Numbered from the stretch's first letter, positions 9,710-19,938 are shown. The stretch is 64,000 nt of DNA from Francisella orientalis FNO12 (GCF_001042525.2 NZ_CP011921.2:1-64000), one strand, 5' to 3'. Program-made: numbers and translations. The notes: generated by a model from the letters alone, not told the origin.

Positions 9710-10636
9710 TTAGTTTTGTGACTTTAGAAGTAATGATAATAGAGCCATTCTCATAGGAACACTATATTTGATTTGTTCAAAGTATTTTGTACATTCAAGC
9801 TCATCAATAGATCTATCCATCTCATCAACTCTTGGCAGAGGATGAAGGATTATGAAGTTACTAGAGGCTAAAATATGCTTTCTATCTAAGTAGCATAAAT
9901 CTTTATTTTTTAAATAACTCTCTTCATTTGGAAATCTCTCTCTTTGAACACGAGTTACATATAGTACATCTAAATCTTCTAAGACATCACTATTTACTTG
10001 TTCTAGTTCTATGAAAGAATTGCCATTTTTTTCAACAAAATCTCTAAGTTTCTCTGGTATTTGCAGTTCTTTTGAAGATATAAATTTAAATGTAGCATTA
10101 TATTTAGTTAGGATATTGGTTAGTGAATGAACTGTACGACCATATTTCAGATCACCTAAAAAACCAACTTTTAGATTATCAAGAGAGCCTTTCTCAGAAT
10201 AGATAGTATATAAATCAACCAATGATTGAGTAGGGTGTTCATTCTTGCCATCACCAGCATTTATCACAGGTGAGTTGACATATTTGGAGAACTCTTCAAC
10301 ACTGTGAGGCTTAGGGTGACGCATCACGATAATATTAGCATACTGATCTATCATTCTACCTGTATCATCAAGGGTTTCGCCTTTTTGAGTAGAGCTAGAA
10401 GAGCCATTTTCTAATGATATTACTTTACCACCAAGTCTATTCATCGCCGACTCAAATGAAAACCTTGTTCTAGTGCTAGGTTCAAAAAATAAAGAAGCTA
10501 ATATTTTGCCTTCTAAATCTTTGATAGGCTCTGAATTAGCTAGTTTATCTTTGTAAATATCAGCTTGATGGAATAGTTTATTTAAATCATCTTTAGTAAT
10601 TTGATCACCACGTAATAGCTTTTGAAATGATAGCAT
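9710..10636 (-). CDS. pyrB: Aspartate carbamoyltransferase catalytic chain
   Basis: Joins carbamoyl phosphate and aspartate, the first committed step of UMP synthesis. 308 residues, normal. The carbamoyl-phosphate loop STRTR is at 54-58 (EPSTRTRFSFE), and the HPLPR motif is near residue 272. No regulatory chain gene (pyrI) follows, so feedback control must differ from E. coli. It is the last gene of a carA-carB-pyrB run on this strand, but a 154-base gap with hairpins separates it from carB. A good ribosome binding site (AAGGAG) lies about 26 bases before the ATG, with a nearer CTGGAG. Confidence 0.97.
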   Translation of the reverse strand: MLSFQKLLRGDQITKDDLNKLFHQADIYKDKLANSEPIKDLEGKILASLFFEPSTRTRFSFESAMNRLGGKVISLENGSSSSTQKGETLDDTGRMIDQYANIIVMRHPKPHSVEEFSKYVNSPVINAGDGKNEHPTQSLVDLYTIYSEKGSLDNLKVGFLGDLKYGRTVHSLTNILTKYNATFKFISSKELQIPEKLRDFVEKNGNSFIELEQVNSDVLEDLDVLYVTRVQRERFPNEESYLKNKDLCYLDRKHILASSNFIILHPLPRVDEMDRSIDELECTKYFEQIKYSVPMRMALLSLLLKSQN

Positions 10637-10659
10637 TTTGATACTCCAGAAGATTATTC

Positions 10660-10790
10660 TCCTTTGGTACTACGAAGGGGTGGCAGTTGAAGACACCACA
10701 ACTCACCTATCGGTACCCCTCTCAAGAGAGGAATAGGGTAGTTTTTAAAAAAGCAATGAATCCTATGGTCAAGCCATAGGATGACATACT
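10660..10790 (-). repeat. Palindrome-rich spacer between carB and pyrB
   Basis: The 154-base gap contains a perfect 9-bp stem with 5-base loop (10760-10782, ATCCTATGG/CCATAGGAT) and a second palindrome CCTCTC/GAGAGG (10718-10731), plus GGTACC and matching CCCCT arms. Read on the transcribed strand, the first hairpin is followed by a T run about 8 bases later. This could be an intergenic repeat element, a partial terminator tuning pyrB, or an mRNA-stability element. Copy number elsewhere in the genome cannot be seen here. Confidence 0.5.
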
Positions 10791-13700
10791 TTAACTATTA
10801 ATCCATTCTTTAACAGTTTTAACATCAAAATCATTATTGATTTTGCGCATATCTTTAACAGCAATTACAAAAGCCTCAAAAGCTCCAATTGTTGTGACAT
10901 AAGAAACTCTACTCATAATAGCAGCTCTTCTTAATGCTAAACTTATTTTCAGTCCTTGCCTTATTGATGTATTAACCAATAAGTCAACTTCACCCGCTTC
11001 GATTGCTTTGACAGTACTGTGTACTTGATTGTTACCAATATTATCCGAAGCTTTATCAAAAAGCTTACACTCAATACCATTTTCTTTTAAGAAGCGCTCA
11101 GTACCTTTTGTTGCAAAGATGTTAAATCCTAGTTCTAACAGCTCTTTAACAGGTTCTATTATTTTTGGTTTATCAGCATCACTTACAGATATTAGAATAT
11201 TGCCCTTTAATGGTAGCTTATTAAAAGACATTTCTTGAGCTTTATAGAATGCTATTCCAAAAGATCTATCTATACCCATTGCTTCACCTGTAGATTTCAT
11301 CTCAGGGCCTAAATAGCAGTCTACATCAGCAAATCTACCAAATGGGAATACCGCCTCTTTGACAGAGAAATGTCTAGGGATAGGGTTGTTTAAGATAAAC
11401 TCAGATAGCTTCTTACCAAGCATAAGTTTAGTAGCAATGTTTGCGATACTATTACCCGTTGCTTTTGCTACAAATGGTACAGTTCTTGATGCTCTTGGAT
11501 TTACCTCAATTACATATAACTCACCATTTTGATATGCAAATTGGATATTCATTAGACCTATTACATTTAGTTCTCTAGCTAACTTGATAGTTGCCTGCTT
11601 AACCTCTTCGATTTGTTCATCTGATAATGAACGAGTAGGGATAGAACAAGCTGAATCTCCAGAGTGAATACCTGCTTCTTCAATATGCTCCATAATACCC
11701 GCAACAAATACGCGATCACCACCATCAGCTAAAGCATCAACATCTAGTTCAGTTGCATTTTTGAGGAATTTGTCAATCAAAATAGGACCTTCAAGAATAC
11801 ATTTAGCATTAGTCTTAATATATGCATCAAGTTCTTCTTTTGAATGAACAATCTCCATTGCTCTGCCACCTAATACATTAGAAGGTCTTACAACAACAGG
11901 GTAGCCAACATTTACAATTTTTTTCTTAATTTCATTAATCGTATAGGCAATAGTGTTTAGAGGTTGCTTCAAGCCAACTTTATCTAGTAGTTCTTTGAAT
12001 CTTTCTCTATCTTCAGCTAGATCAATTTTATCTGGATCTGTACCTAGTATAGGGATGTTGTTTTCATGAAGAGCTGATACAAGTTTTAAAGGAGTTTGAC
12101 CACCAAACTGTACAATTACACCTAGTACTTCGCCTTTACGCATTTCATTTTTGATAATATCAAGAACATTTTCAGCCATCAATGGTTCAAAGTATAATTT
12201 ATCAGAAGTATCATAATCTGTAGAAACTGTCTCGGGGTTACAGTTAATCATGATAGTTTCGATACCTTCTTCTTTAAGAGATTTAGCAGCGTGAACACAA
12301 GCATAATCAAACTCAATACCTTGACCAATACGGTTAGGACCGCCACCTAATATTATAACTTTCTTTTTGTCAGAAATTTCTGATTCACAGTCGCGAACGA
12401 TTTCTTCGTAGCTATAGTGCTCATAAGTAGAATATAAATAAGATGATTTAGAGTCAAATTCAGCAGCACAAGTATCTACTCTCTTAAAAGTAGGGTAGGT
12501 TTCTTTACCGAAACGGAAGTTTCTAATATATCTCTCAGTTCTACTAACAAGCTCAGCAATTTTTGCATCAGAGAAACCTAGATTTTTATAAACAGAGAAT
12601 TCTTCTTTGCTATTTGGTAGACCTGTTTTTTTAAGCTTCTCTTCAGCATCTACAATAATTGCAATTTGTTCAATAAACCAAGGATCTATTTTACAAGCAT
12701 TATAAATTTCTTGTTGAGATATACCATATCTAAGAGCCTGAGCTACTCTTAGTATTCTCATGGGAGATAACTCTTCTAATGATTTTAGGATAGCTGCTTG
12801 GTTTTCTTGTTTGGTATTTGATTCACTTACACCCGCTATTTCGATTTGATCAAGACCTGTTAAGCCAGTTTCAAGTGATACCAGAGCTTTTTGTAAGCTT
12901 TCTGTGAAAGATCTACCAATTGCCATAGCCTCACCAACAGACTTCATCTGTGAAGATAGATTTGATGGTGTAGTAGGGAATTTTTCAAATGTAAATCTAG
13001 GAATCTTGGTAACGATATAGTCAATAGTTGGCTCAAATGAAGCAGGTGTAACTTTTGTAATATCATTATCAATCTCATCAAGGGTATAACCAACTGCTAG
13101 TCTTGCTGCAACTTTTGCAATAGGATAACCAGTAGCTTTTGATGCTAATGCAGATGAACGCGATACCCTAGGGTTCATCTCGATTACAACAAGCTTTCCA
13201 TTCTCTGGGTTTACTGCAAATTGTACATTTGAGCCACCTGTTTCGACACCAATCTCTCTAAGTACAGCAATAGAAGCATCGCGCATGATTTGGTATTCTT
13301 TGTCTGTCAAAGTAAGTGCTGGAGCTACTGTTATACTATCACCAGTATGAATACCCATTGGGTCGATATTCTCAATTGAGCAGACAATGATTGAGTTATC
13401 AGCTTTATCACGGATAACTTCCATCTCATACTCTTTCCAACCTAAGATTGACTCATCTATTAGTACTTCATTTGTAGGTGATAGGCTTAGGCCATTTTTT
13501 ACAATTGATTCAAATTCTTCTTTTGTATAAGCGATACCACCACCACTTCCACCAAGTGTAAATGATGGTCTGATAATAGCTGGTAAACCGATATCTTCTA
13601 GTGCTTTATAAGCTTGTTCTATCGTTTGTACTACAACGTTTCTAGGTACTTCTAAGCCAATTTTTGCCATAGCTTTGTTAAATCTTTCTCTATTTTCTGC

Positions 13701-14075
13701 TTTATCGATAGAGTCAGCCTTTGCCCCAAGCATTTCGACATTGTATTTTTCTAGGATGCCAGCTTTATCTAATTCTAGAGCGCAATTAAGTGCTGTCTGA
13801 CCACCTACTGTAGGCAAGATTGCATCGGGCCTTTCTTTAGCTATGATTTTGCCAACACTCTCAACCGTAATTGGCTCAATGAAGATCTTATCTGCGGTTG
13901 TTGGATCTGTCATGATTGTTGCAGGGTTTGAGTTAACCAGATAGACTGTGTAGCCATCTTCTTTCAAAACCTTACATGCTTGAGTTCCTGAGTAGTCAAA
14001 CTCACATGCTTGACCGATAACAATTGGACCCGCGCCTAAAACAAAAATACTTTTTATATCGGTTCTTTTTGGCAT
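10791..14075 (-). CDS. carB: Carbamoyl-phosphate synthase large chain
   Basis: Makes carbamoyl phosphate from bicarbonate, ATP and ammonia supplied by CarA, feeding both UMP and arginine synthesis. 1094 residues, about 20 more than E. coli. Two ATP-grasp halves are plain: the first with [12 protein letters not shown] and [12 protein letters not shown], the second with [15 protein letters not shown] and [13 protein letters not shown]-terminal MGS-like allosteric domain follows (about 950-1094, with [16 protein letters not shown]). It begins 4 bases after carA ends, so the two are translated from one message. Confidence 0.98.
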   Translation of the reverse strand: MPKRTDIKSIFVLGAGPIVIGQACEFDYSGTQACKVLKEDGYTVYLVNSNPATIMTDPTTADKIFIEPITVESVGKIIAKERPDAILPTVGGQTALNCALELDKAGILEKYNVEMLGAKADSIDKAENRERFNKAMAKIGLEVPRNVVVQTIEQAYKALEDIGLPAIIRPSFTLGGSGGGIAYTKEEFESIVKNGLSLSPTNEVLIDESILGWKEYEMEVIRDKADNSIIVCSIENIDPMGIHTGDSITVAPALTLTDKEYQIMRDASIAVLREIGVETGGSNVQFAVNPENGKLVVIEMNPRVSRSSALASKATGYPIAKVAARLAVGYTLDEIDNDITKVTPASFEPTIDYIVTKIPRFTFEKFPTTPSNLSSQMKSVGEAMAIGRSFTESLQKALVSLETGLTGLDQIEIAGVSESNTKQENQAAILKSLEELSPMRILRVAQALRYGISQQEIYNACKIDPWFIEQIAIIVDAEEKLKKTGLPNSKEEFSVYKNLGFSDAKIAELVSRTERYIRNFRFGKETYPTFKRVDTCAAEFDSKSSYLYSTYEHYSYEEIVRDCESEISDKKKVIILGGGPNRIGQGIEFDYACVHAAKSLKEEGIETIMINCNPETVSTDYDTSDKLYFEPLMAENVLDIIKNEMRKGEVLGVIVQFGGQTPLKLVSALHENNIPILGTDPDKIDLAEDRERFKELLDKVGLKQPLNTIAYTINEIKKKIVNVGYPVVVRPSNVLGGRAMEIVHSKEELDAYIKTNAKCILEGPILIDKFLKNATELDVDALADGGDRVFVAGIMEHIEEAGIHSGDSACSIPTRSLSDEQIEEVKQATIKLARELNVIGLMNIQFAYQNGELYVIEVNPRASRTVPFVAKATGNSIANIATKLMLGKKLSEFILNNPIPRHFSVKEAVFPFGRFADVDCYLGPEMKSTGEAMGIDRSFGIAFYKAQEMSFNKLPLKGNILISVSDADKPKIIEPVKELLELGFNIFATKGTERFLKENGIECKLFDKASDNIGNNQVHSTVKAIEAGEVDLLVNTSIRQGLKISLALRRAAIMSRVSYVTTIGAFEAFVIAVKDMRKINNDFDVKTVKEWINS

Positions 14076-14079
14076 TTTA

Positions 14080-15246
14080 TTAATTCCCTTTTTTACTATC
14101 TGCTATTATCTCGGCAAATTCATTAAATAGATATTTGCAGTCATGCGGACCAGGTGAGCTCTCTGGGTGATACTGTACCGCAAAAGCTGGTCTGTCTTTG
14201 AATCTTAAGCCCTCAACTGTACCATCAAAGAGTGAGCTCATATGAATCTCAAAATTATCTGGTACTACATCATCACATACCACGAAACCATGGTTTTGGC
14301 TTGTGATAAGAACTTTCTTAGTATCGGCATCGAGTACTGGTTGGTTTACACCACGATGACCTTTGTGCATTTTTTTAGTTTTTAGACCAGCTGCTAGAGC
14401 TAGTAGTTGGTTACCTAAACAGATACCAAATATTGGCATCTTAACTTCTAGAAGTTTTTTGATTACAGGCATAGTGTAGTCAGAGGTAGCAAATGGATCT
14501 CCAGGACCATTTGACAAAAACACCCCATTAGGATTGTGTTTCATAATATCTTCATAAGTACTATCTGCAGGTACTACAGTTACCTTAAAACCAGCATCTA
14601 CTAGGTTTCTTAGAATATTGTATTTGACGCCATAATCGATAACTACAACACTATACTTGTAGCTTTCTTGCTGTTTGTACACTTGTTGACCTAGTGAGAA
14701 TGTATGCTCATTCCAATCATATTCTCTATTTGTAGTTACACTGATTGCAAGGTCTCTACCGTTTAGGTTTGATTTGTTTTTGATACGAGATCTGACATAG
14801 TTTGCATCCAAAAACTCACCTGGTTTGACCGAAAGTATAGCAACTCTTACTGCACCTTCTTTACGTACTTTACGTACTATAGCACGCGTATCAACACCAC
14901 AGATACCTACTATATTTCTATTTTTTAGCCATGTATCTATATGTTTTTTTGATCTAAAATTTGATGGGCTAGTTAGATTTTCTCTAACAATTAGACCCTT
15001 AGCAAATACACCTAGTGATTCGTTATCTTCGTTATTGATACCTACATTACCTATGTGAGGGAATGTAAATGTGATTATCTGACCAGCATAAGAAGGGTCT
15101 GTAAGAGTTTCTTGATAACCTGTCATTGATGTATTGAAACAAATTTCGCCGTCTGTCCAACCACGAACTCCTATTGATCTACCAAGATAGTATGTACCAT
15201 CTGGAAAAACCAATAAAGCATTAGTCATATCGTTAGCTAATATCAT
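14080..15246 (-). CDS. carA: Carbamoyl-phosphate synthase small chain
   Basis: Glutamine amidotransferase subunit that hydrolyses Gln and channels ammonia to CarB. 388 residues. The N-terminal CPSase small-chain domain is followed by a class I GATase with nucleophile motif [10 protein letters not shown] and the His-Glu pair in [11 protein letters not shown] near the end. Two starts are possible: ATG at 15246 (ribosome binding site AAAAAGG 11 bases upstream) and an internal ATG seven codons later ([11 protein letters not shown]), which fits family length slightly better but has no upstream AGG. I keep the first. The 5' leader can fold over the ribosome binding site (see separate entry). Confidence 0.96.
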   Translation of the reverse strand: MILANDMTNALLVFPDGTYYLGRSIGVRGWTDGEICFNTSMTGYQETLTDPSYAGQIITFTFPHIGNVGINNEDNESLGVFAKGLIVRENLTSPSNFRSKKHIDTWLKNRNIVGICGVDTRAIVRKVRKEGAVRVAILSVKPGEFLDANYVRSRIKNKSNLNGRDLAISVTTNREYDWNEHTFSLGQQVYKQQESYKYSVVVIDYGVKYNILRNLVDAGFKVTVVPADSTYEDIMKHNPNGVFLSNGPGDPFATSDYTMPVIKKLLEVKMPIFGICLGNQLLALAAGLKTKKMHKGHRGVNQPVLDADTKKVLITSQNHGFVVCDDVVPDNFEIHMSSLFDGTVEGLRFKDRPAFAVQYHPESSPGPHDCKYLFNEFAEIIADSKKGN

Positions 15247-15250
15247 AATA

Positions 15251-15385
15251 AAAACAACCTTTTTGTGATGAATTGAATTGGAAGAAAAAATATTTGAAAA
15301 ACTTTTCTGTCATTACTTTTTACAAAGTTAATAGGCAAATTGAAAGTATTGTAGGCATTCGAGACCTATATGTAAAGGTTGTTTT
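15251..15385 (-). promoter_or_regulatory. carA 5' leader: long-range stem and mini-ORF
   Basis: AAAACAACCTTT at 15374-15385 and AAAGGTTGTTTT at 15251-15262 (as read on the mRNA strand) are perfect 12-base complements 111 bases apart. The second arm contains the carA ribosome binding site AAAGG. Within the loop is a 12-codon ORF (15358 to 15320, MPTILSICLLTL then TAA). This arrangement would let translation of the mini-ORF, or another signal, open or close the carA start. Sequence shows the complementarity and ORF; regulation is inference. Confidence 0.4.
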
Positions 15386-15600
15386 CTCAAGTTTTAACTA
15401 AAGTTGATTTTGGTCTAGTTTTAAAGCTATTTTTATACTATAATTAATTTTTATATCTTTTGATTTTTCACTTTCATAGTCTGAAAATACCTATTATAAA
15501 AATACATATTTAAATATCTGCTGTAGGAATTGTGATCTTTGGTTTATGTTTGTATTGGATATTAACGGGAGAGAGTTTTTGGGAAATTTAGTGTAAAAAA

Positions 15601-15723
15601 CTATGCTAATTGCATAACAGGAGGTGGGAAAGAGTTAGAACTCATACCACTAACTTTATATAAACTAAAACCAAAATTTAAAGTTGCTAAACTAATTGTG
15701 ATTACTAAGACTGCTTTTCTCAT
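15601..15723 (-). CDS. Possible 40-residue exported peptide
   Basis: Short ORF in a 660-base gene gap. ATG at 15723 has AAAGG 10 bases upstream. The product starts MRKAVLVITISLATLNFGFS, a plausible signal peptide, followed by about 20 residues ending NSFPPPVMQLA. Could be a genuine small secreted peptide or the remains of a longer gene. Nothing else coding is visible in 15386-15905 apart from this. Confidence 0.35.
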   Translation of the reverse strand: MRKAVLVITISLATLNFGFSLYKVSGMSSNSFPPPVMQLA

Positions 15724-15950
15724 TTCTAATTACCTTTTTAAATATGTTCTGTATCGAGATGTGACTATTATTACAAAGTTTTTTTATAAATAAAAATATG
15801 TTATTTTGATTTAATATATAAGATATTTTGATATTGAGTATTTATCTAAGTTGCTCTGACAAATAACAGTATCAACCTATAAAATCATAGTTTTCATTTT
15901 TTAAAATGTTAATATATGTGAATTATTTAAAAAGACTTCTCGACAAAGTT

Positions 15951-17009
15951 ATGAAAAAAATTATTGCGACTTTCACATTACTATTTTTATTGATACCACT
16001 AGGTTACTCGGAAGGTAAGCTAGTTTTTGTATCGATGATTACACGCCATGGTGATAGAGCACCTTTTGCCAATATCAAAAATGCTGAATATGATTGGGGA
16101 ATAGGACTGTCTGAACTTACTCCAATTGGTATGAATCAAGAGTTTAATCTAGGTGGTCAGCTCAGAAAAAGATACATCAAAAACTTTAAACTACTGCCAT
16201 GCAAATATCAGAATCAGAGTATATTTGTATTAGCTAGCCATACTAATCGAACTGTAGAGAGTGCACAAAGTTTATTAATGGGGTTATATCAAGCCGGTAC
16301 AGGTCCAGTTTTAGATAACGGACAATATGCTATTAATGGAGGCTTCCAACCGATTCCAATTATGACTTTATCGGCTGAATCTAAGCTTATACAGTTTCCT
16401 TATAAGCTGTATCTAGCTGTGTTGAGAGAATATATCTATAACTCTAAAATATGGCAAGATAAAACTAAAGAAACAGAACCTAACTTTGCAAAATGGCAGC
16501 AAATATTAGGTAATAAAATATCAGGTTTAAATGATGTTATTACAGTAGGAGATGTCTTGATAGTTGCCAAAGCGCATGGTAAACCTTTACCAAAAGGATT
16601 ATCTCAAGAAGATGCGGATCAGATAATTGCTCTTACAGATTGGGGCTTGGCACAACAGTTCAAATCACAAAAAGTTGCTTATATTATGGGTGGCGAGCTT
16701 ACTAATAGAATAATTGAAGATTTAAATAATGTCGCTGATGGTAAATCTAAATATAAAATGACTTATTACTCAGGTCATGATTTGACTCTTTTGGAGGTTA
16801 TGGGAGCGTTAGGAGTACCTCTAGAAGAAGCACCAGGCTATGCAAGCAATCTACAGTTTGAGCTTTTCAAAGATGATGATATTTACAAAGTTAAACTTAG
16901 ATATAATGGTGAATATGTTAAATTACCAATTATGGATAAGGATGACAGTTGTACACTAGATGCTCTAAATAAATATATGCAAAACATCAACGATAAATTC
17001 AAAAAATAG
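15951..17009 (+). CDS. Periplasmic histidine acid phosphatase
   Basis: Hydrolyses phosphomonoesters in the periplasm. The histidine acid phosphatase signature RHGDRAPF follows the signal peptide closely and the second catalytic pair is in YYSGHDLTLLEV near residue 281. I place the start at ATG 15951, giving MKKIIATFTLLFLLIPLGYSEG, a clean signal peptide and 352 residues; an upstream in-frame ATG at 15906 adds 15 residues that disturb the signal. Two cysteines, CK near 84 and SC near the end, could form a disulfide. Stands alone, likely from its own promoter. Confidence 0.9.
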   Translation: MKKIIATFTLLFLLIPLGYSEGKLVFVSMITRHGDRAPFANIKNAEYDWGIGLSELTPIGMNQEFNLGGQLRKRYIKNFKLLPCKYQNQSIFVLASHTNRTVESAQSLLMGLYQAGTGPVLDNGQYAINGGFQPIPIMTLSAESKLIQFPYKLYLAVLREYIYNSKIWQDKTKETEPNFAKWQQILGNKISGLNDVITVGDVLIVAKAHGKPLPKGLSQEDADQIIALTDWGLAQQFKSQKVAYIMGGELTNRIIEDLNNVADGKSKYKMTYYSGHDLTLLEVMGALGVPLEEAPGYASNLQFELFKDDDIYKVKLRYNGEYVKLPIMDKDDSCTLDALNKYMQNINDKFKK

Positions 17010-17015
17010 ATTTAA

Positions 17016-17688
17016 TTATTTTCTTAGATAAGCAGTGTAATATTGTTCTGCCATTCCTTCAACCTTTCTGTAATCAGGAATACATTCTCTTGGCTTACTA
17101 TCAATTAGCTCAAACTCTATATTTGGAGAGAAGCTCTTTATTAGCTCAGCTTGAGTAACACTATATGGAGGAGTCCGAGATTTTTTTGTCATGCTCCATT
17201 ACTAGGAGTAATATTTGTGTTTTATCTGGGCAAACTTCTAGCATCATATTTGCATATCTAGTTCTTATATCTTCTGGCAAAGCAATATAAGCACCTCGGT
17301 CGTACCAAATGTCAAAAGTTAGTAAATTTTTAGCTATTTTAGGTAAGTTAAAAATATCTGTTACATATATCTTAATATCATTACTTTAGTAACATTTGTA
17401 GTCACTCTCTTCGGTAATTTCATATTTGATATTATTTTGGCTAAAAAATGATAAAACAGCTTTTTCTGAAAGTTCGATACTGACTACTTTAACACCCTTA
17501 GACAAAAAGTACAGCATATCTATACTACAGCCACACATTGGCACCAGACATACTGAAGAGCTATTTATATTTAATCTAGAAAAGTGTTTAACCAAGAATT
17601 CATTAGGAGCTTCTTGACAAAAATCGACATCATTATTTTGCCATCTATCTAACCAGTATTGATTATTATTAGGCTCAACTTTATTCAT
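17016..17688 (-). pseudogene. tpm: Thiopurine S-methyltransferase family, broken
   Basis: SAM-dependent methyltransferase remnant of the TPMT family. It starts at 17688 with a family-typical N-terminus (NQYWLDRWQNNDVDFCQEAPN) and the SAM-site region VCLVPMCGCSIDMLYFLSKG, then hits TAA at 17386-17388. The same frame continues with KIYVTDIFNL and FDIWYDRGAYIALP, and after a slip in an A run near 17186 the tail reads TPPYSVTQAELIKSF and ends AYLRK at 17016. 224 codons total, the normal size. One stop and one frameshift; not functional. Confidence 0.85.
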
Positions 17689-17783
17689 ACTATCTCTAAT
17701 TGGTAGTGATTAACCTATTAGACATATTAACATGAACGATTAGATAAATATTACTTTTAAATATGGCGATTTATACTATGGTT

Positions 17784-17809
17784 CTTTATAATCTCGGTAG
17801 ATTATAAAG
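17784..17809 (+). promoter_or_regulatory. Perfect 11-bp inverted repeat before pyrC
   Basis: CTTTATAATCT, four bases CGGT, then AGATTATAAAG: a perfect inverted repeat of 11 bases per arm. Its right arm runs into the pyrC ribosome binding site (AAAGGAGG, 17806-17813). As RNA it forms a hairpin that competes with ribosome binding; as DNA it has the form of a repressor operator. Could equally hold a promoter -10 (TATAAT on either strand). Confidence 0.6.
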
Positions 17810-17818
17810 GAGGAAAGA

Positions 17819-19165
17819 ATGTCAAATCAAAGTTTACTTATCAAAAATGCTACAGTTGTAAATGAAGGCAAAACATTTAAATCTGATGTTTGGGTTGAAA
17901 ATGGCAAGATCGCTCAAGTTGCTGCAAATATAGACAAATCAGCAGATAAAATTATAGATGCGACAGGCCTTCATCTACTACCAGGTATGATAGATGATCA
18001 GGTACATTTTAGAGAGCCTGGCCTTATGCACAAGGGAGATATTGAGTCAGAATCTCGCGCTGCTGTAATGGGCGGTATCACATCATATATGGAGATGCCA
18101 AATGTAAATCCAGCTACTACAGTAGTTGAGCGGTTAGATGATAAAAAAGAGCGTGCGGCAGCTAGATCACATGCAAACTATGCTTTCTATCTAGGTGCGA
18201 CAAATGATAATGTCGAAGAACTAAAACGTCTAAAACCAAATGATGCTTGTGCTATTAAGATCTTTATGGGTGCTTCAACTGGTAATATGCTAGTGAACAA
18301 TCCTGAGACATTAGAAGGCTTTTTCAAAGATAGTCCGTTACTAATTGTGACGCATTGTGAAGATACGCCAATGATTACCGAGAATGAAAATAAAGCACGT
18401 GAGAAATATGGTGAAAATATACCTTTTGACTTACATCCAGAAATTCGTTCACGTGATGCATGTTTTAAATCGTCTGAGCTTGCAGTAGGTCTAGCAAAGA
18501 AATATAAATCAAGATTACATGTATTACATCTAACTACAGCAGAAGAGATGGTACATTTTGATAATACTATTCCATTAGAGGAAAAGCGTATCACAGCAGA
18601 GGTTTGTGCTCATCATTTATTCTTCTCACGTAAAGACTATGCTGATAAAGGCTCACGTATTAAATGTAATCCAGCAGTTAAAGAAGAGAGTGATCGTTTG
18701 AAACTTCTAGAATGTGTAGCTAATGATACTATTGATGTAATTGCTACAGACCATGCCCCACATACTTGGGAAGAAAAGCAAGGTACTTACTTTAAAGCGC
18801 CAGCTGGTTTACCACTTGTTGAGCAAGCTCTTACCTCAGTATTAGAGCATTATCACAAAGGTTTCTTAACTTTAGAGCAAGTCGTGCAAAAGACAGCTCA
18901 TGCTCCAGCTATAGTTTATAAAGTAAAATATCGTGGTTTTATCCGTGAAGGATATCATGCTGATTTGGTATTAGTAGATCTTAATGGTCTACATACTGTG
19001 ACAGATGAAGGTTGTCATTATAAGTGTGGCTGGACTCCGTTTGATGGTATTACTTTCCAATCAAAGATTCAGACTACAATTGTAAATGGTGTAGTTAAAT
19101 ATCATAAAGGCAAAGTTGTTAGCGATCAAAGAGGGCAGTGTTTAGAGTTTAATCATGAGTTTTGA
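17819..19165 (+). CDS. pyrC: Dihydroorotase (type I)
   Basis: Cyclises carbamoyl aspartate to dihydroorotate, third step of UMP synthesis. 448 residues, amidohydrolase fold. Visible motifs: DDQVHFREPG at 59-68, the lysine site in AIKIFMGAS near 148, THCED, LHLTTAEE and ATDHAPHT. The usual first metal ligand of the HxH pair is Gln61 here (Q-V-H), a substitution I recall from Bacteroidetes-type relatives, so the metal site is atypical but probably functional. A near-ideal ribosome binding site (AAAGGAGG) stands 5 bases before the ATG, preceded by an 11-bp inverted repeat. It overlaps a small membrane ORF at its 3' end. Confidence 0.95.
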   Translation: MSNQSLLIKNATVVNEGKTFKSDVWVENGKIAQVAANIDKSADKIIDATGLHLLPGMIDDQVHFREPGLMHKGDIESESRAAVMGGITSYMEMPNVNPATTVVERLDDKKERAAARSHANYAFYLGATNDNVEELKRLKPNDACAIKIFMGASTGNMLVNNPETLEGFFKDSPLLIVTHCEDTPMITENENKAREKYGENIPFDLHPEIRSRDACFKSSELAVGLAKKYKSRLHVLHLTTAEEMVHFDNTIPLEEKRITAEVCAHHLFFSRKDYADKGSRIKCNPAVKEESDRLKLLECVANDTIDVIATDHAPHTWEEKQGTYFKAPAGLPLVEQALTSVLEHYHKGFLTLEQVVQKTAHAPAIVYKVKYRGFIREGYHADLVLVDLNGLHTVTDEGCHYKCGWTPFDGITFQSKIQTTIVNGVVKYHKGKVVSDQRGQCLEFNHEF

Positions 19166-19695
19166 TAGAAAACAGTGGGTTAGCTTGATACTGCCACTAT
19201 TCTTAATTATGGTGCAGATCTTTGTTAATCCTAAAGGATATAATTTTATTATCCTCATGTTTATTTTTTATCGTTTATTTATCGTAAAAATTGTGAAAAA
19301 ACTTTTTTGACTTTAATATCAAAACTCAAGATTTTAAAGCTTGAGAATAAGCTTTTACGATTTATCTCAAAACTAAAGAAATTAAAGAGGATATAGAGGT
19401 TAAGTAAAAGAACATTGCTGATATAGCTAGTAGGTTATATATGTTTGGATTAAATAGGCTAAAAGTTAGCTTATCTTTCTCTGCTTCTAAAAATGTTTTG
19501 ACAGTTATAGATATAGAAAGATTTAATGAATTAGTAGAAAGTTGCCAGTCTTTACCTAGTGATGTAAAGGTGAAAGTTAGTAACCATGCAAAAGCTATAT
19601 TTAAAGAAGGTTGTTTAAAAGGGGATATTTTTAACTTAGCCGAATACATAATAAATAATGGAATTGATAAAAAATATTCTGCTCACGAAAGTTAG
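19155..19695 (+). pseudogene. Decayed membrane protein after pyrC
   Basis: ATG at 19155 overlaps the last codons of pyrC and opens a 51-codon frame with two hydrophobic segments (VSLILPLFLIMVQIFV and FIILMFIFYRLFIV), ending TGA at 19308. One frame over, KLKILKLENKLLRFISKLKK continues as a coiled-coil-like stretch; the third part, in another frame with an internal TAA at 19405, reads NIADIASRLYMFGLNRLKVSLSF and on to 19695 (84 codons from ATG 19441). Together about 180 codons of one membrane-anchored protein, broken twice. Alternatively the 51-residue peptide is a real gene. Product unrecognised. Confidence 0.45.
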
Positions 19696-19938
19696 TTTTT
19701 CGCTACTTAACTGCGTAAGTTATAGCGACATACTTTTTTCATGGCAGAAAAAGTATGCAAAACTGCCTAGCACTACGCTATCGTAGCCAAAATCAAATGG
19801 AAAATAAAAAACCCACTTCGTTCAGACAGTTTTATTTTCTTATTATTTGCTTTTGAAGCTACTAACCGCTAATGTGCGGAGATTCCTTTTCAAATATTGT
19901 GGGGGTGGATTGCGAAGCAAGACAGGGTAGTATTTTCA
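19696..19938. repeat. Structured non-coding spacer
   Basis: No gene in these 243 bases. A 10-bp perfect stem CATACTTTTT/AAAAAGTATG with a 9-base loop lies at 19729-19757, next to a CGCTA...TAGCG hairpin (19701-19727). Both can act as terminators for the convergent genes on either side; they also look like dispersed intergenic palindromes. The rest (CCACTTCGTTCAGACAG, GGTGGATTGCGAAGCAAGACAGGG) resembles degenerate repeat sequence. Confidence 0.5.

Noticed and set aside
18187-18594. Long open frame on the minus strand inside pyrC
   Set aside because: Antisense shadow of a well-conserved coding gene; no ribosome binding site and no recognisable protein.
19362-19649. 95-codon minus-strand frame
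   Set aside because: Antisense of the decayed membrane gene; the plus-strand reading has better residue composition and continuity.
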